A stretch of DNA of 64,000 bases from positions 310,001-374,000 of the forward strand of contig NZ_CP014579.1 of assembly GCF_001634365.1 (NCBI RefSeq), read 5' to 3'. The notes below the pieces were generated by a model. The model was not told where the DNA came from. It made no database searches and worked only from the letters and a program-made list of their open reading frames with translations. Below, one piece after another: positions 53,108 through 61,491 of this stretch (its first letter is position 1; every line of letters begins with the position of its first letter). This DNA comes from Paraburkholderia phytofirmans OLGA172. GTDB lineage: Bacteria; Pseudomonadota; Gammaproteobacteria; Burkholderiales; Burkholderiaceae. A program made the translations under genes and the position numbers.

Positions 53108-54661
53108 TCAGGCGGCGCGCGTAGGCTTTTTCTTCAACACCGTCTGCTCGATCACGCGCGCGAGCGTGTCGAACGCCGGGCCGATCTTCTCGTTCGTCAC
53201 GCAGGCGTATCCCAGCAATAGCCCACGTCGCGCGGGCGTCTCGCTGCTGTAGTAGGCGGCGAGCGGCCGCACGATCACGCCGGCATCGTAAGCGGCTGCC
53301 GTTACCGCGCGATCGTTCGCATGATCGGGCAGGCCGAGCACCAGATGCAGGCCGGCCTCGTCGCCCATCACCGGCAGTTCGTCGCCGAAACGCGCGGTGA
53401 TCGCATCGATCAGAATCTGCCTGCGTTCTCCGTAAAGTGCGCGCATACGGCGAACATGTGAGGTGAGATGGCCGTCCATGATGAAGTCGGTCATCACCGC
53501 CTGCTGCATCAACTGCCCCTCGCGATATAGCTCGGCCACGCCCGTGCGGAACGTATCCACCAGATGCTCCGGTGCGATCATGTAGCCGATCCGCAAACCC
53601 GGAAACAGCATCTTCCCCAAACTCCCCACATAGATTACCTGGCCGGCGTCGTCGAGCCCTTGCAGCGACGCGAGCGGACGGCTGCCGTAGCGGAACTCGC
53701 TGTCGTAGTCGTCCTCGATGATCCAGACGTTGTGCTGGCGTGCGTATTCGAGCAACGTGCGGCGGCGCGCGAGACTCATCACCATGCCGAGCGGATATTG
53801 ATGCGACGGCGTGACGAGCGCCAACCGCGGCGGCTGTTGCAGATCCTGCTCGCGCGGATTGAGGCCCTCGTCATCCACCGGCACCGGCACCAGCGTAATC
53901 CCTGACGATTGCAGCACGCTTCGCGCGCCCCAATAGCACGGCTCCTCCACCCACGCGCGATCGCCGACGTCGGTCAATAGACGCACGGCCAGATCGATCG
54001 ACTGATGAATGCCCGTCGTGATGATGATCTGATCGGGCGTGCAATTCACCGAGCGCGCGACGCGCAGGTAATCGGACAGCGCGCGCCTTAAAGGCCGATA
54101 GCCGCCGCCCGGCGCATAGGTCAGCAGATCGGGATTGGCTTCCTTCCAGAGCCTTGCCTGCAAACGGCTCCAGGTACGCGCCGGAAATTCGGCGACGTCG
54201 GGCACGCCAGGCATGAACGCGCCCCACTGTTTGGCGGAGACGCCGGCCTGATCGATGAGCCTGCGTCCGCGCGTGGAGAGATCGCGTAGATCGCGTTTGG
54301 GCGGTTTCGAGCCCTCGGCGGCTTGATCGGCACCGTCCGCATCGACGCTCGTCACCGCCGGCTTCTTGCGCGTATTCACTGCTGCCGTGTCCGGCCGCGT
54401 GTCGGCGACATAGGTGCCGCTGCCGGTGGTCGAGATCACGTAGCCTTCGGCGGTCAACTGATCGTAGACGTGCAGCACCGTATTGCGCGCGATACCGAGG
54501 TCTTCGGCGAGCGTGCGCGAACTGGGCAGCTTGGTGCCGGGCGGCAGCTGGCCGGTCAGGATCGCCTGCTGCATCAGCCGCAACGTCTGCCTGTAGACCG
54601 GTTCGGCGGCCGTGCGGTCGAGCCGCGCGGCGAGCCAATCCGACAAGATCACGGTGTCCAA
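53108..54661 (-). CDS. MocR-family (GntR/aminotransferase) regulator
   Basis: 517 residues. N-terminal GntR winged helix (about 15-85: PVYRQTLRLMQQAILTGQLP, LPSSRTLAEDLGIARNTVLH) then a linker and a type-I aminotransferase-like domain (about 150-510) with the PLP Lys in YVGSLGKMLFPGLRIGYM and PLP-contact segments DDYDSEFRYG and APGGGYRPLRRALSDYLR. MocR proteins use PLP to sense amines or amino acids (GabR, PdxR). It diverges from the polyamine-type ABC genes, making a polyamine or amino acid a reasonable ligand. Confidence 0.93.
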   Translation of the reverse strand: MDTVILSDWLAARLDRTAAEPVYRQTLRLMQQAILTGQLPPGTKLPSSRTLAEDLGIARNTVLHVYDQLTAEGYVISTTGSGTYVADTRPDTAAVNTRKKPAVTSVDADGADQAAEGSKPPKRDLRDLSTRGRRLIDQAGVSAKQWGAFMPGVPDVAEFPARTWSRLQARLWKEANPDLLTYAPGGGYRPLRRALSDYLRVARSVNCTPDQIIITTGIHQSIDLAVRLLTDVGDRAWVEEPCYWGARSVLQSSGITLVPVPVDDEGLNPREQDLQQPPRLALVTPSHQYPLGMVMSLARRRTLLEYARQHNVWIIEDDYDSEFRYGSRPLASLQGLDDAGQVIYVGSLGKMLFPGLRIGYMIAPEHLVDTFRTGVAELYREGQLMQQAVMTDFIMDGHLTSHVRRMRALYGERRQILIDAITARFGDELPVMGDEAGLHLVLGLPDHANDRAVTAAAYDAGVIVRPLAAYYSSETPARRGLLLGYACVTNEKIGPAFDTLARVIEQTVLKKKPTRAA

Positions 54662-54662
54662 G

Positions 54663-54705
54663 TGGTTCTATCCAGAATAATGAAATGGTTCCATATTGTA
54701 GAACC
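54663..54705. promoter_or_regulatory. Probable MocR operator
   Basis: TGGTTCTA (54663-54670), TGGTTCCA (54686-54693) and the inverse TAGAACC (54699-54705). GGTTCTA and TAGAACC are perfect complements, giving direct plus inverted sites as known for MocR/GabR-type operators. The region lies just upstream of the mocR start and in front of the ABC genes. Confidence 0.7.
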
Positions 54706-54790
54706 GTATGGGACTATAGTGAGCTACGCAAATGTTGCTATCCCTCCGTTTCGACGAGGGAGTCAGCCGGACCGCAGAGGAGACGAGGGC

Positions 54791-55888
54791 ATGAAAACCG
54801 ATGACGTGATCGTCAGCTTTCGAGGTGTGCGCAAGACTTACGACGGCGAAACGCTGGTCGTCAAACAACTCGATCTGGATATCTATCAGGGCGAATTCCT
54901 GACGCTGCTCGGACCGTCGGGATCAGGGAAAACCACGTGTCTGATGATGCTGGCGGGCTTCGAATTCCCCACCGGCGGCGAGATCTGGCTCGACGGCACC
55001 CTGCTCAATACCGTGCCGCCGCACAAGCGCAACATCGGCATGGTGTTTCAGAACTACGCGCTGTTTCCTCATCTGACGGTTGAGCAGAACGTCGCGTATC
55101 CGCTTACGGTGCGCAAGCTCTCGGCGCAAGAGCGCGCGCATCGCACGAATAACGCGCTGAAGATGGTGCGTATGGAGAGTTTCGCCAAGCGTTACCCCGC
55201 GCAGCTTTCCGGCGGTCAGCAGCAACGTATCGCGTTGGCGCGGGCGCTCGTGTTCGAGCCGAAGCTTGTGCTGATGGACGAGCCACTCGGCGCACTCGAC
55301 AAGCAGTTGCGCGAACACATGCAGTACGAACTTAAATCATTGCACGAGAAACTCGGCGTCACGTTCGTGTATGTCACGCACGACCAGGGCGAAGCGCTGA
55401 CCATGTCCGACCGCGTCGCCGTGTTCGATAAAGGTATCGTGCAGCAACTCGATACCGTGGACCGTCTTTACGAATCGCCGTGCAACGAGTTCGTCGCGAA
55501 CTTCATCGGCGACAGCAACAAGCTGCGCGGCACGATCGCGAACGTCGACGGCGAGTACTGCGAGTTTCATCTGATTGACGGCACGCGACTTACGGGACGT
55601 AATATCGGCGGCGCGCAGGCGGGCACGCCGGCGGTCGCGTGTATCCGGCCCGAGCGCATGAAGCTCGCTAACGGCGTGTCTCGGCCCGGCGCCAACGCGC
55701 TGAGCGGTGAGGCGCGCGGGCTGATTTATTTCGGCGACCACGTGCGTATGCGCTGTGGTCTGCCGGAACAGGACGAGTGTTTCGTGAAGGTGCCGCTCGG
55801 CACCGACGCACTCGAAACCTTCGCACCTGGCGCGCCCATCGCGCTCGAGTTTGCGCCCGAGCATCTGCGGGTGTTTGCAGGCGCGTGA
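54791..55888 (+). CDS. Polyamine-type ABC transporter ATPase (PotA-like)
   Basis: 365 residues from ATG 54791 behind GAGGAGACGAGG; the frame is open far upstream, through the regulator. Walker A GPSGSGKTT (about 38-46), Q-loop QNYALFPHLTVEQNV, signature LSGGQQQR, Walker B LVLMDEP and H-loop VTHDQ. The C-terminal TOBE domain runs from about 245 to the end. With the binding protein and two permeases downstream it forms a spermidine/putrescine-type importer. Confidence 0.92.
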   Translation: MKTDDVIVSFRGVRKTYDGETLVVKQLDLDIYQGEFLTLLGPSGSGKTTCLMMLAGFEFPTGGEIWLDGTLLNTVPPHKRNIGMVFQNYALFPHLTVEQNVAYPLTVRKLSAQERAHRTNNALKMVRMESFAKRYPAQLSGGQQQRIALARALVFEPKLVLMDEPLGALDKQLREHMQYELKSLHEKLGVTFVYVTHDQGEALTMSDRVAVFDKGIVQQLDTVDRLYESPCNEFVANFIGDSNKLRGTIANVDGEYCEFHLIDGTRLTGRNIGGAQAGTPAVACIRPERMKLANGVSRPGANALSGEARGLIYFGDHVRMRCGLPEQDECFVKVPLGTDALETFAPGAPIALEFAPEHLRVFAGA

Positions 55889-56012
55889 AGTTGTTGGAGG
55901 CGTGGAGCGTAGGTCGTTCGATGCAGGCCAAAGAGGCAGTTCACCTAAGCAGCACATAACAAGTCGCACTGTACTTAGCTTGAAGTACACCACCAAAGGA
56001 GAGCAACACACC

Positions 56013-57062
56013 ATGAGCAAGATCGGGAAATCGCGCTGCGCCATCGCTGTCGGTGCTGTGGCGCTCGCGCTGGGCGCCGCGCAAGTCAATGCAGCCGAAC
56101 TGACGGTCGTCAATTTCGGCGGTGCGAATGGCGACGCGCAAAAGGTCGCATTCAACCAGCCGTTCGAAACGCAAACCAGCAATAAAGTGACCGCCGTCGA
56201 ATACAACGGTGAGCAGGCCAAAGTGAAGGCGATGGTCGAAGCGAAGCACGTGAATTGGGACGTGGTGGAAGTTGAGTCGGGTGACATCGGCCGCGGCTGT
56301 GACGAAGGGCTGTACGAGAAGCTCGACTGGTCGAAGATTGGCAAGAAGTCGGATCTGATTCCGGAAGCGCCGCAAACTTGTGGCGTCGGTTTCTTCGTAT
56401 GGTCGACGGCACTCGCGTACAACGCCGACAAGCTGAAAACCGCGCCGACCGGCTGGGCCGACTTCTGGGACGTGAAGAAATTCCCGGGTAAGCGCGCGAT
56501 GCGCAAGGGGGCGCGTTACAACCTCGAATTCGCACTGATGGCCGACGGCGTGCCGCCGAAGGACGTCTACAAGGTGCTCGCCACCAAGGAAGGTCAGGAC
56601 CGTGCGTTCAAGAAGCTCGACGAGCTGAAGCCAAATATCCAGTGGTGGGAAGCGGGCGCGCAGCCGCCGCAATTCCTTGTCGCGGGTGACGTGGTGATGT
56701 CGACTGCGTACAACGGTCGTATCGACGCCGCGCAGAAGGAAGGAAAGAACCTCAAGGTGGTGTGGAACGGCAGCATTTACGACCTCGACTACTGGGCGAT
56801 TCCGAAGGGCACGCCGAACAAGGCGCTGGCCGAGAAGTACATCGCGTATTCGATTTCGTCGAAGCCGCAGCAGGATTACGCGCACAACATCGCGTACGGT
56901 CCGGTGAACGTGGCGGCCATCAAGGCGCTCGATCCGAAGACGCTGTCCAATCTGCCGAACTCGCCGGCTAACGGCAAGAACGCCGTGCTGCAGAACCTCT
57001 CGTTCTGGACCGATCATGGCGATGAGCTGGAGCAACGTTTTTCGTCTTGGGCTTCGAAGTAA
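56013..57062 (+). CDS. Polyamine-type ABC transporter periplasmic binding protein (PotD/PotF-like)
   Basis: 349 residues from ATG 56013 behind AAAGGAGA. Signal peptide cut near VNA before AELTVVNFGGANGDAQKVAF. Features of the PotD fold: WDVVEVESGDIGRGCDEGLY, NADKLKTAPTGWADFWDVKK, FPGKRAMRKGARYNLEFALM and a tail with FWTDHGDELEQRFSSW. Four Trp/Asp pairs line the usual amine site but do not settle putrescine versus spermidine or an amino-acid derivative. A fold-back repeat separates it from the permeases. Confidence 0.9.
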   Translation: MSKIGKSRCAIAVGAVALALGAAQVNAAELTVVNFGGANGDAQKVAFNQPFETQTSNKVTAVEYNGEQAKVKAMVEAKHVNWDVVEVESGDIGRGCDEGLYEKLDWSKIGKKSDLIPEAPQTCGVGFFVWSTALAYNADKLKTAPTGWADFWDVKKFPGKRAMRKGARYNLEFALMADGVPPKDVYKVLATKEGQDRAFKKLDELKPNIQWWEAGAQPPQFLVAGDVVMSTAYNGRIDAAQKEGKNLKVVWNGSIYDLDYWAIPKGTPNKALAEKYIAYSISSKPQQDYAHNIAYGPVNVAAIKALDPKTLSNLPNSPANGKNAVLQNLSFWTDHGDELEQRFSSWASK

Positions 57063-57168
57063 TTAGCTAGGTGTGAGAAGGCGCGGCTTTTATGGTGAAG
57101 CCGCGCCGTATCAATGCAATGAAACAAACGCAAACGCATGTCTTCGCGATGTGCGCGAGCGGCCGGAT

Positions 57169-57355
57169 GCATGAGACCGGAGTAAGGGCTTTTGCATGGG
57201 GCAGGAGTAAGCGCTATGGGGCTAGAGTAAGCGCTATTGGGCTAGAGTAAGCGCTATTGGGCTAGAGTAAGCGCTAAAGTGCTAACTTCTAGCCGACACG
57301 CTAACTCTACCCGACACGCTAACTCCTGCCGACAGCTGAAGCGCTAACTCAGGAT
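57169..57355 (+). repeat. Nested fold-back repeat (locus 2) between binding protein and permease
   Basis: Five left units with cores CCGGAGT (57177-57183), GGCAGGAGT (57200-57208) and three GGCTAGAGT copies exactly 20 bases apart (57220, 57240, 57260), then right units in reverse order: ACTTCTAGCC (57285-57294), ACTCTACCC (57304-57312), ACTCCTGCC (57322-57330) and ACTCAGG (57347-57353). GGCAGGAGT and ACTCCTGCC are perfect complements; the others match with one or two changes. It ends right before the ribosome-binding site of the permease gene. Same type as 20954-21086. Confidence 0.85.
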
Positions 57356-57369
57356 CGAGGAGACGAGGT

Positions 57370-58647
57370 GTGACTACGATGACGATCGCCGCCGATTCGA
57401 CGCCTGAGTCGAATGTTCGACTTAAGCGGGAACTAAAGGCAGCGGAGGCGAAGAAGCGCGCAATGGCGCTGCTGCTGATTGCGCCGCTCGCCATTTTTCT
57501 GCTGCTGATTTTTGTCGTGCCGATCGGCGCGCTATTGACGCGGGCCGCGCAGAATCCGGAAGTGGTGAACGCCCTGCCGCATACGCTCAATGCGTTGAGC
57601 GGTTGGGATCGCAAGGCGCTGCCGCCCGATGCCGCGTACTCCGCGCTGGCCGTGGACTTGGCGGCGATTGCCGATAGCGATGGCATGGGCGCGCTGGCGC
57701 GACGGCTGAACGTGGAAATTCCAGGCTATCGCTCGTTGGTCGCAAAATCGGCTCACGCCATGCCGTTCGTCGACGACAACAGCAAGCCATTGACGCTCAC
57801 GCCGGCCCAGATGCACGCGAAGTTCGTCGAACTCGACGAACGCTGGAACAACATCGCGTACTGGCAGGCGATCGCGAAGAATTCCGGTGCATATTCGCCG
57901 TTTTATCTGCTGGCCTCTTTGGACCACAAGCAGGATGGATTTGGTCACATCATCGAGACGGATCCGGACCAACAGATTTATCTCCACGTATTCAGCCGCA
58001 CTTTCGTGATCGGCGCGGTCGTGACATTCTTTGCGCTGCTGCTCGGTTACCCGCTCGCTTACTGGATTTCGACGCTCTCCGATCGCCGCGCGAATCTGGT
58101 GATGATCCTCGTGCTGATTCCGTTCTGGACCTCGATCCTCGTACGCGTGGCCGCATGGATCGTGATTCTGCAAAGCGAAGGGTTGGTGAACAAGGCGCTG
58201 ATCGCCAGCGGGCTTCTGCACGATCCGTTGTCGCTGCTGTTCAACCGCACGGGCGTGTACATCTCGATGACGCACATTCTGCTGCCGTTCATGATCCTGC
58301 CGCTGTATAGCGTGATGAAGTCGATCCCGCCGACCTATCAGCGCGCCGCGATCTCGCTTGGCAGTCATCCGTTCGCCGCGTTCTGGCGCGTGTATGTGCC
58401 GCAGACTTATCCGGGCATCGGCGCGGGTGCGTTGCTGGTGTTCATTCTGGCAATCGGCTACTACATCACGCCGGCCTTGCTCGGCGGACCGAACGATCAG
58501 ATGGTCAGCTACTACGTCGCGTACTTCACCAACGTGACGATCAACTGGGGTATGGCGTGTGCGCTCGGCGGCTTGCTGCTCGCCGCGACGCTCGTGCTGT
58601 ATGTCATCTACGGGCGCTTCACGCGTTCGTCCCTGAGCCTCGGCTGA
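57370..58647 (+). CDS. Polyamine-type ABC permease 1 (PotB-like) with long periplasmic insert
   Basis: 425 residues from GTG 57370 behind AGGAG; ATG 57379 is another option. The first membrane segment (MALLLIAPLAIFLLLIFVVP) is followed by an unusually long extracytoplasmic part (about 60-215) before the remaining five segments. The ATPase-contact EAA loop AISLGSHPFAAFWRVYVPQT is near 340-360. PotB is normally about 275-290 residues, so the insert adds about 140 residues. Confidence 0.9.
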   Translation: MTTMTIAADSTPESNVRLKRELKAAEAKKRAMALLLIAPLAIFLLLIFVVPIGALLTRAAQNPEVVNALPHTLNALSGWDRKALPPDAAYSALAVDLAAIADSDGMGALARRLNVEIPGYRSLVAKSAHAMPFVDDNSKPLTLTPAQMHAKFVELDERWNNIAYWQAIAKNSGAYSPFYLLASLDHKQDGFGHIIETDPDQQIYLHVFSRTFVIGAVVTFFALLLGYPLAYWISTLSDRRANLVMILVLIPFWTSILVRVAAWIVILQSEGLVNKALIASGLLHDPLSLLFNRTGVYISMTHILLPFMILPLYSVMKSIPPTYQRAAISLGSHPFAAFWRVYVPQTYPGIGAGALLVFILAIGYYITPALLGGPNDQMVSYYVAYFTNVTINWGMACALGGLLLAATLVLYVIYGRFTRSSLSLG

Positions 58648-58671
58648 TCGCCTGAACGGAGCTTACTCGCG

Positions 58672-59511
58672 ATGAAACTTGCCAAGCCCTTGTTTGCGCC
58701 GCATACGTCCTTGATTGAACGCGTGTGGTATTTCGCGTTGCGCGCGCTTGCCGTGCTGACGCTGCTGTATTTGATCCTGCCGGTGCTGGCGATTGTGCCG
58801 TTGTCGTTTTCTTCCAGCACGTTTCTGGTGTATCCGATTCCGGGCTGGTCGCTGCGCTGGTATGAGAACCTGATTGGCTCCGATGAATGGCGCATGGCGG
58901 CCAAAAACAGCTTTATCGTTGCGCCTTCGGCGACTGTCGTGGCGACGGTGCTCGGCACGTTGGCTGCGATCGGCCTGACCAAAGCGAATTTCCGCGGCAA
59001 GGCCCTACTGATGGCGGTTCTGATTTCGCCGATGATCGTGCCGGTGGTGGTGGTCGGCGTCGGCATGTATCTGTTTTTTGCGCCGCTTGGGCTGGCGAAT
59101 ACGTATATCGGGTTGATTCTTGCGCATGCGTCGCTCGGCGTGCCGTTCGTGGTGACGACGGTGGCGGCGACGTTGCAAGGCTTCAATTACAACCTGGTGC
59201 GTGCGAGTTTGTCGCTGGGTGCGAATCCTGTGAAGACGTTCTTCCGCATCACGTTGCCAGTGATTGCGCCGGGCGTGATTTCGGGCGCGCTGTTCGCGTT
59301 TGCTACCTCGTTTGACGAAGTGGTCGTGACGCTGTTCCTGGCTGGAGCGGATCAAACCACCCTGCCGCGTCAGATGTTCACCGGTATTCGCGAGAACATC
59401 AGCCCGACTATCGCGGCGTTGGCGACGATTTTGATCGTGTTTTCGACGTGTCTGTTGCTTGCGTTGGAATGGCTGCGGGGAAGGAATGCGGCACGGGCGG
59501 TGGCAGCGTAA
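58672..59511 (+). CDS. Polyamine-type ABC permease 2 (PotC-like)
   Basis: 279 residues, the usual PotC size. Six membrane segments, first ALAVLTLLYLILPVLAIVPL. EAA loop ASLSLGANPVKTFFRITLPV near 180-200. It follows permease 1 by 24 bases. It completes the importer; the operon lies under the MocR regulator's presumed control. Confidence 0.92.
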   Translation: MKLAKPLFAPHTSLIERVWYFALRALAVLTLLYLILPVLAIVPLSFSSSTFLVYPIPGWSLRWYENLIGSDEWRMAAKNSFIVAPSATVVATVLGTLAAIGLTKANFRGKALLMAVLISPMIVPVVVVGVGMYLFFAPLGLANTYIGLILAHASLGVPFVVTTVAATLQGFNYNLVRASLSLGANPVKTFFRITLPVIAPGVISGALFAFATSFDEVVVTLFLAGADQTTLPRQMFTGIRENISPTIAALATILIVFSTCLLLALEWLRGRNAARAVAA

Positions 59512-59534
59512 GCGTCACGAGTTGAGCGGCAAGA

Positions 59535-61145
59535 TTAAGGCGTCTGATGTTCTGCGTGGGGGAGACCGCGTTCTTCGCCACGATGCGCGTCATGTAGCAA
59601 GAAGCTCTGCTGCAGAGCCACGGCAACCCTTGCCAGCACGTCGTCCCAGTTGCCTCGCTGCGACTGGGTGAAGATGCGCAAGCTGGGATACCAGGGGCTG
59701 TCATCCCGACCGCACCCCCAGCGCCAGCATCCTGCGAAGCGGTTGAGCAACCAGACGCGTTTTCCCATCGCCGCAGCGAGATGCGCTACTGAGGTGTCGG
59801 CGGAGATGACTAAATCGAGGTTTTCTAACAGGGCTGCGGTGTCGGCAAAGTCGGTGAGCTCATCCGTCCAGTCAATTAGATGCCCGCGGCTTGCCTCACC
59901 GAGGCGCTTCGTCGGGTCATCAGTCTTTTGCAGGCTGACCCAGCGTACGTGCGGCAACGCTAGCAGCGGCGCGATTTGCGCGGGACTCAGACTGCGTAGC
60001 CGGTCAACATCTATGCCTGAATGACCGCCCGCCCAAACTATGCCGACGCGCGGCAATCCGGGATTCGGCAGGGCGGTGAGTCGCGCGCGCCACTCGCCGG
60101 CGCGGTCAGCGTCGGCGAACAGATAGGGGATGGTGGCTGGAACATTGTGGAATCGAGCGCCGAACGCCATTGGCAATGACATCAGAGGGCAGTACCAGTC
60201 CCAGTCGCTCAGATCCTCAGGTAATGCATCGATCAGCACGAGACCCGGCCAGCAGGAAGAAAATGATCGTTCGTAGAGACGCTGCAAGGAGGAAGGGCAA
60301 ACATAGGCTACTTGCGAAAATCGTTCGAGCGCCAGTGGGAGATAACGCACAAACTGGAGGCTGTCACCGTACCCTTGTTCGTGAATGATGAGCAGGCGCG
60401 TGTTCCGTGCGGATTTTCTGTGCTCAACATCTGTTATTTCCGGGCTCTCGCCCTTCCATTGCGGCAACGGTAACTGTGGCCGTGCGGCTTGCGGCGTCCC
60501 ATTGGAGTCCTCGAAACTGGCCCGGCGATCTTCGAAGAACGGCCACGCCTCTTCATAGCGCTCTGCCGCAAGCAGGGTATGGCCAAGATTGCTGCGCGCG
60601 CTGAGGTTGTCAGGAGCGAGTGCGATAGCACAACGGAAGCGCAGCTCCGCCTCGTCAAGTGCGCCCAATGCCTTGGAGATGAGGCCCAGGTTGTTGTGTG
60701 CTGCCGAGTTGCCTGGGTCGAGTTCGAGCGCCCGGCGATAGCTGATGGCCGACTCCTCAACGCGATCCTGGTACTGCAGCGCCAACGCATGGTTGTAGTG
60801 GAGTACCGGCAAGTCTGGCTGTAGCGCCAAACCTCGCGAGGCACTTTGAGCTGAACGGGCAAACGCGCGCAATCTGCACTGAATCACAGCCAGGGTGTTG
60901 TAGAAGACGGGATCGGGTCGGGCCTCGATCGCACGCTCAACCCACTCTGACGCAGCCTCGGTATGGCCTGATGCCAGCGTGACGAGGCCGCCTAAATGCA
61001 GGGAGTCGGCGTGACTTGGGTGTTGGCTCAGGATCAGATTGAGGATTGTCGCCGCAGTGTCGAAGTGTCCGGCATTGTGGGCCTGCAAGGCCTCGTTGTA
61101 TAAGGTCGCAACGTCGTCGGACGACGCGTGAGCGAGAGTTTTCAT
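59535..61145 (-). CDS. TPR protein with glycosyltransferase-like C-terminal domain
   Basis: 536 residues from ATG 61145 (the frame is open to 61223; no strong ribosome-binding site). Residues about 10-215 form five to six TPR helices (AHNNLGLISKALGALDEAEL, ARSNLGHTLLAAERYEEAWP). The C-terminal part, about 255-500, has LLIIHEQGYGDSLQFVRYLP and LDLVISADTSVAHLAAAMGK then VWLLNRFAGCWRWG, the nucleotide-sugar-site signature of GT9/O-GlcNAc-transferase-like proteins. The protein may glycosylate a surface polymer or protein; the acceptor is unknown. It is convergent with the permease gene. Confidence 0.87.
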   Translation of the reverse strand: MKTLAHASSDDVATLYNEALQAHNAGHFDTAATILNLILSQHPSHADSLHLGGLVTLASGHTEAASEWVERAIEARPDPVFYNTLAVIQCRLRAFARSAQSASRGLALQPDLPVLHYNHALALQYQDRVEESAISYRRALELDPGNSAAHNNLGLISKALGALDEAELRFRCAIALAPDNLSARSNLGHTLLAAERYEEAWPFFEDRRASFEDSNGTPQAARPQLPLPQWKGESPEITDVEHRKSARNTRLLIIHEQGYGDSLQFVRYLPLALERFSQVAYVCPSSLQRLYERSFSSCWPGLVLIDALPEDLSDWDWYCPLMSLPMAFGARFHNVPATIPYLFADADRAGEWRARLTALPNPGLPRVGIVWAGGHSGIDVDRLRSLSPAQIAPLLALPHVRWVSLQKTDDPTKRLGEASRGHLIDWTDELTDFADTAALLENLDLVISADTSVAHLAAAMGKRVWLLNRFAGCWRWGCGRDDSPWYPSLRIFTQSQRGNWDDVLARVAVALQQSFLLHDAHRGEERGLPHAEHQTP

Positions 61146-61223
61146 GATTGGGAACGTCGGTTCGGCGCTTCGAACTTGAATGAGAGGTAGACGCTCCCCT
61201 CGTTTGCGCAGACACGCCATCAC

Positions 61224-61491
61224 GCGGGAGGGTAAGCAAGCTTCAATTTTGTAGGCAGCTGAACGGATAGTCTTTAGGACCTTTCCGAGATACGCGACGT
61301 ATTATGGCTACGCTCAGGGCGATTGCATGAAGCTCATAGGCCCAGCAGGCTGGCACGATATGGATCGTTGGCGCGAGCCTTGAGGCGGCGTATCTTCAGT
61401 CCTGCTTTTGTGTTTGTATCGAGCTTGAGCAGCGGTGCGCGCCCCGAAATGCGACGGATCTGACTGCCATGACCGTGCGGATATCGGAGCC
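61224..61491. other. Gap with a doubtful small minus-strand frame
   Basis: About 270 bases between the TPR gene and the outer-membrane factor gene. A minus-strand frame at 61334-61516 ends KIRRLKARANDPYRASLLGL. It looks protein-like but overlaps the end of the outer-membrane factor gene and has no clear start. It may be a decayed gene tail. No other gene was seen. Confidence 0.3.
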
